A program made the translations under genes and the position numbers. From the NCBI RefSeq assembly GCF_001411555.2, contig NC_049903.1, positions 33,786,145-33,850,144 of the forward strand: a DNA stretch of 64,000 nt. Reading direction: 5' to 3'. Below are positions 34,750 to 46,956 of the stretch, in pieces (the first letter of the stretch is position 1; each line of letters begins with the position of its first letter). The notes beneath the pieces were generated by a model, which had not been told where the DNA came from, did not search any database, and worked only from the letters and a program-made list of their open reading frames with translations. The DNA comes from Juglans regia. Its lineage: Eukaryota > Streptophyta > Magnoliopsida > Fagales > Juglandaceae.

Positions 34750-35100
34750 GTTTGGATAGTAAGATGGTATCATCTCATTTTATCTTATTACATCTTATCT
34801 CAACATTAAAATATCACAAATATAAATATTTTTTAATTTTTAATTTTTTTATCTAATCATTACAATTTTTCAAACTTCTAAACAAAATACAAAAAAAAAT
34901 TAATTTTTTTAAATTTCAAAACAAAATTTATATTATAACTTTATAATGTGTTTATTCAATTTTTTCTCTCTTTTTTTTTTTTCAAAATCTCATAAAATAT
35001 TTTAATTCAAATCATTTCACTATTATTTATAAATTTTTTTATTATTATTTATAAAAAATTTTATCTTATTTTATTTCATCTCAATATTCAAACCAGCACT
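34750..35100. mobile_element. longer MITE variant (about 350 bp)
   Basis: Begins CGTTTGGATAGTAAGATGG and ends CTCAATATTCAAACC. It shares the AATCATTACAATTTTTCAAAC and TTCAAAATCTCATAAAATAT blocks with the element at 45800-46190, so these two form a longer subfamily. Confidence 0.5.
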
Positions 35101-36450
35101 ACCCAAAGGACTCTAGCCGGTTCAAAACCCCCAACTACTAAGATTGTTGTCCTTTAAGATTTGTCACGCCATCCAAAGTAAGGCATCCATCACATGCAAC
35201 GCCTATCATTGGAGTTCTGAGCGCCATATGTCGGTCGCATGGATCCAGCACATCGATATTTTTGGGCCTTAGATTTTTAAAATGTAATCATCTACGCCCC
35301 CTCCACGGCCGGCGCATGGATCCCGCGCGCACATTGATACAAACATGCATGTTTCTCAGACGCTTGTGAAACTGCATTTCTCTAAAATCTAGAGTTGACA
35401 TACTCTTCTATCCAAATTTGTCGAGAGAATAGGAAGACCTTCTTCAATCACAACAACTAATTCATATTTTTTAACACCTTTTCTGCCACAAAGTCACTTG
35501 TTGGATTCATGGCATGACCAGAAAAGATTTATAATGAAAATACATTTTGGCTTGAAATAAAAGTAATAATATTATATTATATTATATTATAGGTAGAAGC
35601 CACTGATACATCATTGTCGTTTTGGTAATAAACAGCTCAGCAATGGTACATTTGTACATGCGTACGATGGAGGTGTCAATAAAGTTGCTTACATTTGAAG
35701 GGGAATGATGTTGGAGCCAGCTGCCTTCTTTATTTTTTTGGCTAAGGGGACACAACCATCACGATAAAATGAATAATCTCTCTCCTTCTCACTTATTTGC
35801 AAAAGTTTTTGCTTGTTCCATCAAAGAAGTCTATATTTTTTTTTTAAGCAAGTAAATTTTATTGAAATAAAAAAAAATGATATATGAGTAAAAAGTGAGG
35901 TTTTCAAAAAACACTCTAGTACAATAATCACAATATAAAAGTAATGAAAAGAAAAAAAGAAAATTAAACAGATATTGGGACCAATTTCTTGGTTCTCACC
36001 ATGCCTTACAAAGAGAGTATCATCTTAAAAGATGATTTTTAAGTAAGCCATCACTGGAAGAGGTGTAAGTTGAGAGTGCACTGCAATTTGTTATCTTGAG
36101 ATATTTTTTTAAGAGATTTATAGTCCATTTTTCAAGTTTATCAGTTAGGAAAAGCGATAACATAGTAGAAAGACTAGTATCAAATGGACAAATCTGTGGC
36201 AAATCATCTGTCTTTCCATACCTCTGTGATGGTGCGTGGTGGCCACGCGCCGATAGTTGGAAGGTGAGGTGAGGCAGATCTAAAAGATCATGAAGTGGGG
36301 AATCTGTTGGTATGGCGTGTGTAGCCGGCAGAGTCGTCGGGGCGCGGCGGTGCATGAAGTCCACGCGCAGAATCAAGCCCAACGTGAGGGTCACGCGCCA
36401 AGATTTTTGGTGCTATTCTGTGTCGTCCCAATAGATCAGCAGCAGAATCA
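35101..36450. other. intergenic, no gene seen
   Basis: Mixed low-complexity DNA with a TTATA microsatellite near 35570-35590. A LINE-like tail in minus orientation may begin near 35840 (T-run, then AAGCAAGTAAATTTTATTGA). The ORF-sized frame at 36394-36020 has no domain I recognise. Confidence 0.45.
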
Positions 36451-36479
36451 AGCCTCGCGTGGGAGGTGAGTTACTCCCA

Positions 36480-37951
36480 ACTTGCCTTTTGTATTCCCAG
36501 CACTTTCTCTTACTAGTGGGAGCAAGGTTTCGATCCCTTCTCCTCCCTTTAGTATTTCTCTTAGGGGAGAGGGCGAGCCATCCCTGATTGTTCTTGAGGA
36601 GGACCTTCAAGTTAATCAGGCACCACCTCATTGGGATGAAGCTGAAGTGTGTTCGGGTCCTCGTGTTGATGCACTTGCTGACATTCCTTCTATCATTCAT
36701 CATGGATAGGTCGAGGGAGCTCCTCCTCGGAGACTTTTTGCCAACACTTCTTTTCAAGCCTTTAATCTGAGAGGATATTCTAGTCCTCATCTTTGGGGCT
36801 CTTCGTCGTCCTCACATGCTCGCCGTGAATAGGCTTTTAACGCCGCCGTTCAATATCTCCAAAATATTGTTGCACCGATAATCTTTTGTACCCATTTTTC
36901 TTTCCTGTATACTTTTTTATCAGTTCTGAAAAAAGATTTTTTTTAGGGGGTTGATCACCTTGCTGCCGAATTGGTAGAAGATAGGTTACGTCTAGAGGAG
37001 GAAATGGATCAAATGGCCAATGCGTTGACACAACTGGAAACTCGTTCCCGCACGTCTGATGACGAATTGGCTGCTCTCCATGCACAAGTTGATTCACTTT
37101 AAGAAACGTTAGCAAGTTCTGCTACGAACGTTGATTACTATAATCAAGAAGTGACTATACTTGGGAGGGAGCGATATGATCTTGCTACTTGCCTAAACTG
37201 AGCGAAGACGGCTGAGCAGGAGTGAGATGACTTTGCTACTCGTCTTCGAAAGATAGAAAAGGCTGTGCGAGAATGGGATGATTTGGTTGTTCACCTTCAT
37301 CAAGTAGAAGTGGTCGTGCAGGAGTAGGATGACTTGGCCGCGCAGGTGGAGGGCTTTAAAAAAGAACAAGATGAACTGATCATTCGAGTGGAGCTCGCTT
37401 TGAAAGAGCGAGATGACTTGGCTGCCAACTATGATTTGGAAAAAGCAGAGCATGAAGAAGTAAAGGTGGCCAAGTCTGACTACGCTTCTCACCTGGTTTC
37501 TCTCGAAAATGAGCGGCGAGAACTAACCATAAAGTTGGGTGTAAGGGAAGGCGTGAAAGCTGAGGCTGAGAAGACTCTGACTGAGGTGAAGAAACATCTT
37601 AAAAATAGTGACCATGAGTATCTTCAACTTAGTGCAGTTGTTGATTCTGCCAAAAAGAAAATCTCCATTTTAGAGAAAAATGTGTCTAAGCTGACTCTTG
37701 CTTTGGAGAATTCCTAACAAGACCTCAATTGGGTTCTTCCCCAACTGGCAACCACTCCCAAAGTTTGGTCGCGAACCTGGGGTATAGGTTTCAAACTTGG
37801 AGTAAAATAGCTTCGTGAGCTTCTCCTTTGCAAACCAGAGACAAACCTGCACACTTTGGACTTGAAATCTATTTGTGCCAGTGAGGTTGCTCTTCATGTT
37901 TGTGACTCATTTGGTCAAGTTGAGATGCTAGATGCTTTCTCTCACTCATCC
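36480..37951 (+). pseudogene. antisense coiled-coil ORF of the Tat-type element, degenerate
   Basis: Opposite strand to gag-pol. The longest open part (37334-37717) is a highly charged coiled coil: FKKEQDELIIRVELALKERD, EKAEHEEVKVAKSDYASHLV, VDSAKKKISILEKNVSKL. Upstream, other frames carry LAAELVEDRLRLEEEMDQMA (near 36960); a preceding Pro/Ser-rich segment (36482-36709) is separated by an intron-like gap. Downstream, after a stop, CASEVALHVCDSFGQVEML ends near 37951. Several stops interrupt it. Function unknown; similar extra ORFs are known from Tat-lineage elements. Confidence 0.6.
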
Positions 37952-38094
37952 TAAGACTTTTGTATTTTGAAGGCTTTGCGTGAAATGACATTGTGTTGTT
38001 ATTTTTAAAGCTTTGTAACCCGTAAAGGAACAACTAAACTTTTCTGATGCCTTGTACATCCTGAAATTTTGTTTATTGGATATTAACCATCATT

Positions 38095-38785
38095 CTCAAC
38101 CACGTCGCTACTAGGTGAGAAGGTTTTTAACGGAAGATTCATCGACCGTTTTACCTTTAAGTATTAGGCTAGTAGGAGAGTCATTTGACCATGTCACCTT
38201 TTGGCGAGAAGGTGTTAACGGGAGATCTTTCGACCGTTTTACCTTTAAGTATTAGGCTAGTGGGAAAGTCCCTCGACCACGTTACCTTTTAGCAAGAAGG
38301 TGCTAACGGGAGATTCTTCGACCATTTTACTTTTAAGTATTAGGATAGTGGGAGATTCCCTCTGCATCACCTTTTAGGGAGAATGTGTTAATGTGAAATC
38401 TATCAACTGTTTTACCTTTAAGTATTAGGCTAGTGGGAGAGTCCCTCAACCACGTCACCTTTTGGGGAGAAGGTATTAACGGGAGATCTCTCAACCATTT
38501 TACCTTTAAGTATTAGGCTAGTGGGAGAGTCCCTCGACCACGTCACCTTTTGGCGAGAAGGTGTTAACGGGAGATCCCTCCACTGTTTTACCTTTAAGTA
38601 TTAGGCTAGTGGGAGAGTCTCTCGACCACGTCACCTTTTGGAAAAAATATGTTAACGGAAAATCCCTCGACCATTTTACCTTTAAGTATTAGGCTAGTGG
38701 GAGAGTCCCTCGACCACATCACCTTTCGGCAAGAATGTGTTAACGGAAGATCCATCAACCATTTTACCTTTAACCTTTAGGTCTT
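38095..38785. repeat. tandem array, about 8 units of 88 bp
   Basis: The block TTACCTTTAAGTATTAGGCT recurs with its start at 38151, 38239, 38327, 38412, 38500, 38588, 38676 and 38764: spacing 88 bp throughout except one 85-bp unit. Each unit also has AGTGGGAGAGTCCCTCGACC and AACGGGAGAT blocks. The array lies between pol and the antisense ORF of the gypsy element. Confidence 0.92.
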
Positions 38786-39037
38786 GACCACGTTATTTGA
38801 ATTTGTTAAAAAGTCGAGAAAAATTTGGGAAACATGTGCAAGTATTTATTATTGAAAATGATATCAATAAGTAAATCAACAAATGAAAATTTTACATATC
38901 TTTCCCTTAGACGTGGTACTTTCGTAAATGTTTTGCATTCCATGAGTGGGGTAGCTCACGACTCGCAGCATCTTTGAGATGGCAAGCTCCCGATCTGTGG
39001 CTTGCTACTACAACATAAGGGCATTCCCATCGTGGGC

Positions 39038-40163
39038 CTAATTTTCCTTCTTCTCCCGTGGTGACATAATTTCCTTTAGCACTAAATAGCCAATTTTGAA
39101 AGATTTAGGCCTCACTCGCTTGTTGAAGTATTGCTCTGTTTTCTTTTTAGAAGCTGCAACTTTGGCCTCTGCATCCGTCCTTATCTCTTCCGACAAATTT
39201 AGGTTTTCTTCCAACCTTGCCATGTTCGTTTACAGATCAAAGCTTTTTCTTCTGTAGCTTGTTAACTCAACCTCCACTGGTATCATAGCCTCACTTCCAT
39301 ATGTTAGGGCGAATGGTGTTTCGCCCATTGAGGCATTTGGTATTGTTCTGTAAGCCCATAAAGTCTTCGGGAGCTCATCGGCCCACAACCCATTTTTGTT
39401 GTCCATCTTCTTTTTCAATATCCCCATGATGGATTTATTGGTTGCTTGAACTTGCTCGTTCGCCTAAGGGTGGCCTGGGGAAGAATACTTGACTTTGATT
39501 TCTAGATCTGCACACCATTGGCGATAATGTTCGGAATCGAATTGTCATCCATTATAAAAAATGATACACTGAGGTATTCTGAATCTACACACTACTACCT
39601 TCCACAGGAACTTCATCACACTTTAGACTGTTATTGTTGCCATTGCCTCAGCCTCTACCCTCTTCGTAAAGTAGTCGACGGCTACGATTATGAACTTGGT
39701 TGCTCCTTTGTTGTGGGGCATAGGGCCTACTAGGTCTACTCCCCCATTGGGCGAACGACCACGGTGAAGTTATAGATCGTAACTCCTTGAGGGCTGCGTT
39801 TGGAATTGGTGCATGAATCTGGCACTGGACACACTTTTTCACGAACTCCTTTGCATCTTTGAGTGTGTTTGGCCAATAATATACTGCATTTACAATCTTT
39901 GCCGCGAGTGATTGTCCTCCCAAATGGCTCTCGCATATCCCCTCGTGTATTTCCTTCATCACGTATTCTACCTTCTCATTTGTTACACATCTTAATAATG
40001 AGTTTGAAAAATCCCGTCTATAAAGCACCCCGCCTACCATAATAAACTGGGTCGCCCTGTTTTTTAACTTCCTTGCATTTTCTAGAGATAGGGGAAGATC
40101 ATCCGTCTCCAAATACTTTCTTATATCATCAGTCCATCCCAGTGTATTCTCTCCAATCTTCAA
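39038..40163 (-). pseudogene. gypsy integrase, broken
   Basis: Zinc-binding and N-terminal region: QFIMVGGVLYRRDFSNSLL, HEGICESHLGGQSLAAKI, YYWPNTLKDAKEFVKKCVQC (HHCC-like). The catalytic core is recognisable up to WSFAQWG and a frame-shifted RSRRLLYEEGRG stretch, then a gap. The C-terminal part is WADELPKTLWAYRTIPNASM, then GETPFALTYGSEAMIPVEVE and RVRPKSFKIGYLVLKE. It lies in at least three frames, so it is inactive. Confidence 0.78.
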
Positions 40164-40299
40164 ACTTTCCTATCCTGCCGCCAGACTGGCTACAGTTCTT
40201 AGATCAACCTTCCATGACAACACCTCTTCATGTTTTGCTGAGGCTGCTCGTGCTAACCAATCAGCTTTGAAATTATCTCCTCAAGGTATTTTCTCAATT

Positions 40300-41207
40300 C
40301 GAAAGTATTTGAGGCATTTGCATTGGTCCTGAACTTGGTAGAGATCTCTTATGAGTTTGACCCCCCTCATCAAATATTCCCAAGTGATTTACTCGACTAC
40401 TACCTGCGAATTGACTTTCATTTCAATCTCCTCGCCCCCTAACACCCCTATTATTGCTAAACCGACGAGCATTGCTTCGAATTCAGCTTCGTTGCTTGTC
40501 ACCACATATACACCAATTCCTCCCTCTGCTCGGCAGGATGACCAATCCACATATACTTGTCATGGCTACTTCACGAGGGATTTAAGGATTTCTTCTCGAA
40601 AATTTGAAAACTCTGCCACAAAGTCCGCCAAGTTCTGCCCTTTAACAGCGCTTTTAGGCATGTAACTGATGTCGTACTCGCTTAGCTCGATAGACCACTT
40701 GACCAATCATCCTGAAGTATCTGGCTTCTGTGATACCTTTTGTAAAGATGATGAGGTAATTGCTTTTATCGGACGAGCTTGGAAATAAGGTCGTAATTGC
40801 CTTGCTGCTACTACCACGACGAAGGCGACTAACTCAACCTTCGGATGCCTAGCCTCGGCTCCTCTCAGGACCCTGCTTAGTAATATACTGGCTTCTGTTC
40901 CTTCCCCTCTTCTCGTACCAATACTGCTAATATAGCGTCTGGGGTTATTACCGGGTACAACGACAATGGCTTTTCTTACTTGGTGTAGCTGAGCAATGGC
41001 GGGTTAGCCAAATATTCTTTCAGCTATGTAAACGCCTCCTCGCACCTGACATCCCAATCTTTTACTTTTTTAAGTACCTGAAAGAAAGGAAGACATTTAT
41101 CTGTTGATCAGGATACAAACCTGTTAAGAGCTGCTATCTTTCCCACTAGCTTCTGTACTTCATTCAGATTCGTTGGCGACTTCATCTCTATTGTTGCTCT
41201 GAGTTTC
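40300..41207 (-). pseudogene. gypsy RT connection and two RNase H regions
   Basis: Continues from [21 protein letters not shown] and [16 protein letters not shown], then the first RNase H (PVYYVSRVLRGAEARHPKVE), a linker with ELSEYDISYMPKSAVKGQ, and the second, archaeal-type RNase H (VYVDWSSCRAEGGIGVYV, NEAEFEAMLVGLAI). Several in-frame stops occur. These enzymes would degrade RNA in the RNA/DNA hybrid; the duplicated RNase H is typical of Tat elements. Confidence 0.72.
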
Positions 41208-42355
41208 TCAGGATTTGCTTCGATTCCTCTTTCTGGAACCATAAATCTGAGGAATTTTCTCGATTGCACTCCAAATGCACACTTGGTTTGGGTTGAACTT
41301 CATCCGATATCGTCGCAAAACCTGGAAAGCCTCCTCAAGGTCCTCTACATGCTGGGCAAACTCCATACTTTCTACTAGCAGTTCATCAACATATACTTCC
41401 ATGTTTCTCCCGATCTGGTCTTTCCTCTGACCTCCTTTCGGTTCCCTCTCGCTCCTTCTTTCAAGTAGGGCAGTTAAGGCGATAAGTGTGTTTTCGGCAT
41501 TAACAAAATCATTAGAATTGTCCATGAATTCTCGCAACATGGAAAGGGTTTTCCTAGCCAGTTTGGCCATGAAAAGGGCTCCTTGGCCAATACCTCCAAG
41601 CAATGTTGCCAGCATAATTTTCTCATTCTGATCGTCGGCTGTCATCTTCTCCTTGTTAAAGCGTGTTAAATATGCTTTCAAACTTTCATCATCTCTGTTT
41701 GACAGTTAACAAATATGCGGCTGGCCTCTGCTCATTCTACTCGCTATGAATTGGGTTAAGAATTGCCGGCCCAGTTCCTCGAGACTTTCTATGGGACCTG
41801 GTTGTAGTGCTCCGAACCATCCTCTCACCAGTCCCTTTAAAGTCAAAGGGAACGCTCTATACGCAATTTCTCCCGGGAATCCGTGAAACATCATATGGGC
41901 TTTGAAAGTTTCAAGATGCTCCACAGGATCCTTAAAGTCGTCATACAGATCTACCGACGGGATCTTGAATTTTGGAGGTAGAGGCATCGCCATAATTTCT
42001 GCGGAGAACGACAGATTTATGTTGGATAGCAACTGGTCAACTGAAGAGGACGTTCCTATCTTTTTTGCTATCTCCTCATACTTATCCATCAAGATGCGCA
42101 CATTGTGGTGCAGCTTCTTCGTCTCATCGTCCTCCTGGTGGCCCTTACTAACACCCGCACTGTTTGCTTCCACCTCCACCCTGTCAACTTGACTGGGTGT
42201 CGCATCTTCTCCTGACGACTCATTCCGTGATTTGGCGAGTCAATCTCCGTAGTAAGCTTCTTTATTATCTCCTCTATTTTCGCAAGTCTTCTCTCCATGT
42301 TTTGTAAAGTTTCTCCCTGATCTCTAGTTGCTTGAGACCTAGTGGTGGTGGGCAT
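41208..42355 (-). pseudogene. gypsy gag joined to RT by an internal deletion
   Basis: gag starts MPTTTRSQATRDQGETLQNM with a coiled-coil NMERRLAKIEEIIKKL. After a frame change near 42110 it has the Retrotrans_gag core, YRAFPLTLKGLVRGWFGALQ and ELGRQFLTQFIASR. The segment 41681-41208 begins as gag (NKEKMTADDQNEKIMLATLL) and at about 41424 becomes RT (KDQIGRNMEVYVDELLVES) in one reading frame. Protease, RT fingers and the first catalytic Asp are missing. The RT motif reads YVDE instead of YVDD. Confidence 0.8.
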
Positions 42356-42408
42356 GTGAAAAACACGCTGATTGGGAGACGTAGAATCCCACAGACGGCG
42401 TCAAATAC

Positions 42409-42852
42409 TATGGACGTGTTTCACCGCCGCCACCTCACAGTCACTTGAACCAAATAGTAGATGGCTTGAGGGTTTGATGAAACACCTCCGATGCCTAAGT
42501 CAATCACTGAAAGTAATAATGTAATTCTCAAGAATCAGACCCCTTTCACATACCTGGGTTCCTCCCTTATATAGAGCTTTTTGAACCGTCCTCGTTCTTT
42601 TGGTGATAAAGATTATCCATTATTCAAATTTAAATCTGGATATGAAGGTTCATTCCTTAGTGAATTTGAATGATAACCGTTTTTATTTTCTACCGCCGAT
42701 GGGTGGTTACTCGGTATTGGCAATGGGCTGGGCCCTCTTGGTATTGATTGGGTGTTTCGGTAATGGGGCAAAACTCAGGCATAAGCAAAGGCCTAGGCCC
42801 ATGTGGCGCTAATCGGTCGGGATGTCCTCTCCAGGTAATATAGCATTCGACA
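42409..42852 (-). repeat. probable 5' LTR of the Tat-type element
   Basis: The minus strand begins TGTCGAATGC and contains GCTCTATATAAGGGAGG (TATA box), followed by GACTTAGGCATCGGAGGTGT, a block common at the transcript start of plant gypsy LTRs. It ends just before the PBS-like sequence. The outer limit is inferred from the TG start; no partner LTR is available to confirm it. Confidence 0.5.
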
Positions 42853-42984
42853 TCATATCATGCATGTCTAAATTAAAGCGAGTTTGATATTGAGGACACA
42901 CCCAACCCTAACAAAAGCAATTTAATGACTTAATTCTTTATAATAGGTGAAATTGCTAGACCGCCAAGTGGTTGTCAAGATTTA

Positions 42985-43190
42985 GGCTCCGTTCGGATAC
43001 AGAAATATTCTCAATTCATCTCATCTTATCTCATAATTATAAATTTTTTAAATTTTCATACAAAATATAATAAATAATTTAATTTTTTCAAGTTTTAAAA
43101 CAATAATAATATTAAAAAAATAATATTTTATTCATCTCATTTAAAATTATATATTTTTATCTCGTTTCATTTCACTATTCAAACTTAATT
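42985..43190. mobile_element. Tourist-like MITE, TSD TTA
   Basis: 206 bp starting GGCTCCGTTCGGATAC with a degenerate right end CTATTCAAACTTAATT. TTA flanks both sides (42982-42984, 43191-43193). The interior CATCTCATCTTATCTCATAA and ACAAAATATAATAAATAATT matches the family. Confidence 0.65.
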
Positions 43191-43199
43191 TTAGAATCC

Positions 43200-44375
43200 A
43201 TTCTTATGAGCAGAATATAATATTGCATAGTTATCTAGATTAGTAATTCGTGAACTGATAAGTTAGATGTCAGTATATGCCTTTTAACTTGTGTGTGTGT
43301 ATATATATATAAGAATTCTTTAATGGTTCAAAACAAACTACAAGAAGTAGAACATCAAAGGACTACTCTTAATTACGATGATTAAGACTCGTCCGAACTT
43401 ACCAAGAAATATGCATCCTGATGATAAGATCCTAAACAAAAGCATATGCCATGACGTTGGTTCTGTGACCTCATGATGATTTAGGGTACTAATTAATCAG
43501 AAGCACACACTAAAGTTAAGCCTCAATTATTAAACCAATTGATCTAAAGAGCTAAACTCCAAAAGCATACAACATTGGCGCATGCACAGGCAGGCCAGCC
43601 GTCCATGTGCTTGTCACCGTCTTCCCTTGTCCACCCATCCCCGTCATGTTTCGAGGATGTTCAAATCATCTCCCCTATATAACCTCTCTTATTAATTTGA
43701 TTGTAACTCATGCTAAACACGACAATAATGTAATCATCGGCAATTGAATCGGTTACTTATTTTTATTTAATTAAAATTTTAAAATAAGTAATGATTTTAT
43801 TTGACATTAAAGTAGAGTTCAAAACCTAACTTCACATTAATATTTTAATAGAACCTTGCTAAGTACAAGCGGTTTGACGCACCAAACTATGTACCGGCAC
43901 TGACATGATTTTTTTTTATTAAAAAGAAAAATAAAGAATAAAAATTTTGAGAGAAGAAGAAGGTCTCTTGTTATTAAACGGATGCCTTGTATATCAACAT
44001 CAGTATACGATTTAGTGCGCGAACTCGCTTGTAAGAAAAATTTTCCATTTTTTTAATATCTCACTAATATCTTAACCCATTCGAGACTACTTACAAAATA
44101 GCGTATAAACATATTAGTTGTTCACTTGTTGTGGAGAGCCATTACAGTTATAAAAAAATGGTCAAAACACTAATATTTTTTATAATAGTTGACGTAAAGG
44201 TCTGTCATATCGATAATGTATTTGATCTGTCAATAAATATACTTGCGTTAGATATTTTTAATAACATTTAAAGCCCTACAAAACCATTTGGTTGGCCATG
44301 AGTCTATATCCAAAGGTATGCATTGAAGGGAAACGCTGTCTTTAGCTGTGTAATTTATGGTACTCAAAACATGTG

Positions 44376-44406
<31 letters not shown>

Positions 44407-45229
44407 TATAAATCAAAACATGTAATTAATTGCATGAATACGGCCATCAGCAAGCATGGAGCATTCTTATCAATATGTCTCTGACCATACAATATTTGAA
44501 TAAACAAAGAAAAAAAAAAGGAGTAAAATACGAAGGCGTGTCATGCATATCTACAACCATCGAGATTTTATTTATTTTTTGGTTTTATTGTAAAAGAAAA
44601 AAAAAAAAAAAGGCATTTTGGGAATCAACGCGTAAAGTGTCCCCTCCTCCCACGTTCATTCCAAGACCTCAATTTCCATCACAATTCAGAGTCCTAAAGA
44701 AGACAAAGCATGTACATTTCAATATGTTCCAAGGGACAAGAGGTTGACCTAGCAGTCACAATATTCTATGAAAGAAAGCATTAATAATTTCACCTTCCCC
44801 CCACCTTTTTCCACGTCCAGCTTTTCTTCATTGCTTTTTGTGCACCGTTGATCCCTACACAACAAAGAAAAGACCCCAAAAGAGTATCACCAGGCATACA
44901 TAATCACTTCCATGTGTGTCCCAACAAGGTAGAGTTCTTCAAGCCCACCGCGCCATCAGAGGACATTTACCCCTCACTTTTAAATATAATTATGTAAATT
45001 GTTCTAAAAATTTTCACTTTTGTTACAATTCAAGTGTGTAATGAATCAATTTTGAGATATTTATAAGAAGAAATTTGTATAAACCCATTCGAAATCCACG
45101 GCTACAAGGAATCAAACTTAAAGGTTTGAAGCCGCTTGCATAACATGAAGACTCCAAGTAATAATGTTATAGACAGATCCTTAGAAAATCAATGAGGATT
45201 CTACTATTTTCACATGCTAAGTTCGGTGA
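43200..45229. other. intergenic, no gene seen
   Basis: AT-rich DNA with short (TA)n runs at about 43300 and 44377-44397 and A-runs near 44510 and 44600. The frame at 44430-44747 is low complexity and has no domain. No tRNA or other RNA gene recognised. Confidence 0.5.
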
Positions 45230-45440
45230 TTTTCAAAAGGGAAATGTTCTAATCACAAAGAAATTATATAAAAATAATTTTATAAATTAATGTGACTTTA
45301 TATTATTCGTTAAATTATAAAGTTACTTTTATTATAAAGTAGATCTAACAAATTAGATACAGAGATATCAGTTTATAAGATTATTTTTATATAATTCGTT
45401 TATAGATATAATAGTACAGACATTTATGATTCATTTAGCA
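45230..45440. repeat. small AT-rich repeat shared with 52620-52800
   Basis: The block AAAGTTACTTTTATTATAAA, then AGATCTAACAAATTAGAT, is found again at 52698-52760 in diverged form. Probably a decayed MITE; termini not definable. Confidence 0.4.
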
Positions 45441-45799
45441 CTATGCTTAATCATTAATGCCATAAGACATTTGATTAACAAAGTAAAGAAAAGAGAATAG
45501 TCAATACCCACTACTCAATCTTGGGTGATAATTTTTGAATTTGATCCTAATATAGACACCAACTCTTGCTTGTCATTGGCATTGGTCCATAATCCACAAA
45601 CACGAGCAATTATTGAGAATACGAGGAGTTTGAATGGAACATGACACTGCCATATTTTTCCACGCCACGTGGATGCAATGGCAAGTGGTACATGTCAGCA
45701 GTGACGTCTTCATGCATTGCCACAGTCGAGGACGACTTGGTTAAAACCTTTAGGACCATTGACTTGCGTGATTTTTGGGAGTAACAAGTTGACGATGTT

Positions 45800-46190
45800 G
45801 AGACGGTATCAATCCATTTTATTTTATTTTATTTTAATATTTAAACATTATTTAAATATAAATCTTATTTAATTTTAATTTTTTTAAATTTTAAATTTTT
45901 TCATTTAATTATTATCTAATTATTACAATTTTTTTAAACTTTTAAATAAAATATAAAAAATAATTCAACTTTTTTTAAATTCTAAAAATTAAATAATATT
46001 AAAAAATTAAATTCTAGTGATATTTTAATTTTATAATAATTTTATTAAATTTTTTTCTTTTATTTTTCAAAATCTCGTAAAATATTTTAACTCAAATCAT
46101 TTTATTACTATTTACAAATTATTTTATTATCGTTCGCAAATTTTTATATCATTTTATCTTAACATTTAAACAAAATTTAAGTTGCTTTTA
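45800..46190. mobile_element. longer MITE variant (about 390 bp)
   Basis: Very AT-rich. It shares TCTAATTATTACAATTTTTT, TTTCAAAATCTCGTAAAATA and CAAATCATTTTATTACTATT blocks with 34750-35100. Ends are diffuse and no target duplication was assigned. Confidence 0.5.
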
Positions 46191-46956
46191 ATGCTTAGCA
46201 TCTCTATGATCTTGGAAATTGGGCAGGGAGAAAACAGTGTTATATGACTTTCGACTTCCATTTATTCTGACAAGTGAGATTGTGCATCAATTCGTATATT
46301 AATATTAACATATAAAATATCTATTTAACAAAACAATGTGAATTGAAAACGAAAATAATTTTCATGAGATAATTGATATTTTTCTTCTCTCAAAAAAATT
46401 TTTTATTTTTATTTTTAATAAAAAAAATTATGTAAGTATCAATACACGATTTAGTATGTAAACTTACTTCTACCTAACAAGACTCTATATATAATTACAT
46501 AGAAAATCTGATTTATATTAAAAAATTTCTCTCTTTTCTTAAAAAAAAAACTATTTTTGCCATTCCTTTTTCTTGCCGATATCTATTTTCTGATCAGGAT
46601 ATCATACCATTTAACGTTTTGTTTTTTCAGATGGCTGGACTAATTGAACAGATGCCAGCCCATATAATGAAAAGGATTCGGCCTATGTTTCAGAAGTGAT
46701 GGATCACTTTGGGCCCATCAAAGTCCACGTGCATTAAGATTCACGCTTCATATAATATGGACACGGGGCTTTGATTTGAAGAGTTTCTGGTTGGATTGTA
46801 TAAATTCTACTTGATTTAAATTCATTGTTTATGAATATTAAACGAGTCAAATTCACAAAAGTTCAACTTGATTCGACATGATTTAAGCTCATAAATAATG
46901 CTCATTTAAGCTTCTCATTTGAACTTGATGAAGCCTTCATATTTATCTATTAATAT

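Larger units (their letters stand above)
36450..42852 (-). mobile_element. decayed Ty3/gypsy retrotransposon, Tat-type
   Basis: Minus-strand order: probable 5' LTR (42852-42409) with a TATATAAGG-type box near 42572; a PBS-like GCCGTCTGTGGGAT at about 42390-42404; gag (42355-41430); RT palm to connection (41425-41000); RNase H and a second RNase H (41000-40300); integrase (40163-39230); a spacer with an 88-bp array; and an opposite-strand coiled-coil ORF (36480-37951). Two RNase H regions plus an antisense ORF downstream of pol are hallmarks of the Tat lineage (Retand, Grande, Ogre relatives). Protease and the N-terminal half of RT are deleted. No 3' LTR was recognised, so the left limit is approximate. 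Confidence 0.8.

Noticed and set aside
36020..36394. Possible gene on the minus strand left of the gypsy element
   Set aside because: No recognisable domain, and its surroundings look like retroelement remnants; no splice or start support.
38095..38785. CRISPR-like array
   Set aside because: This is a plant nuclear sequence; the units are contiguous 88-bp tandem copies without distinct spacers, inside a gypsy element.
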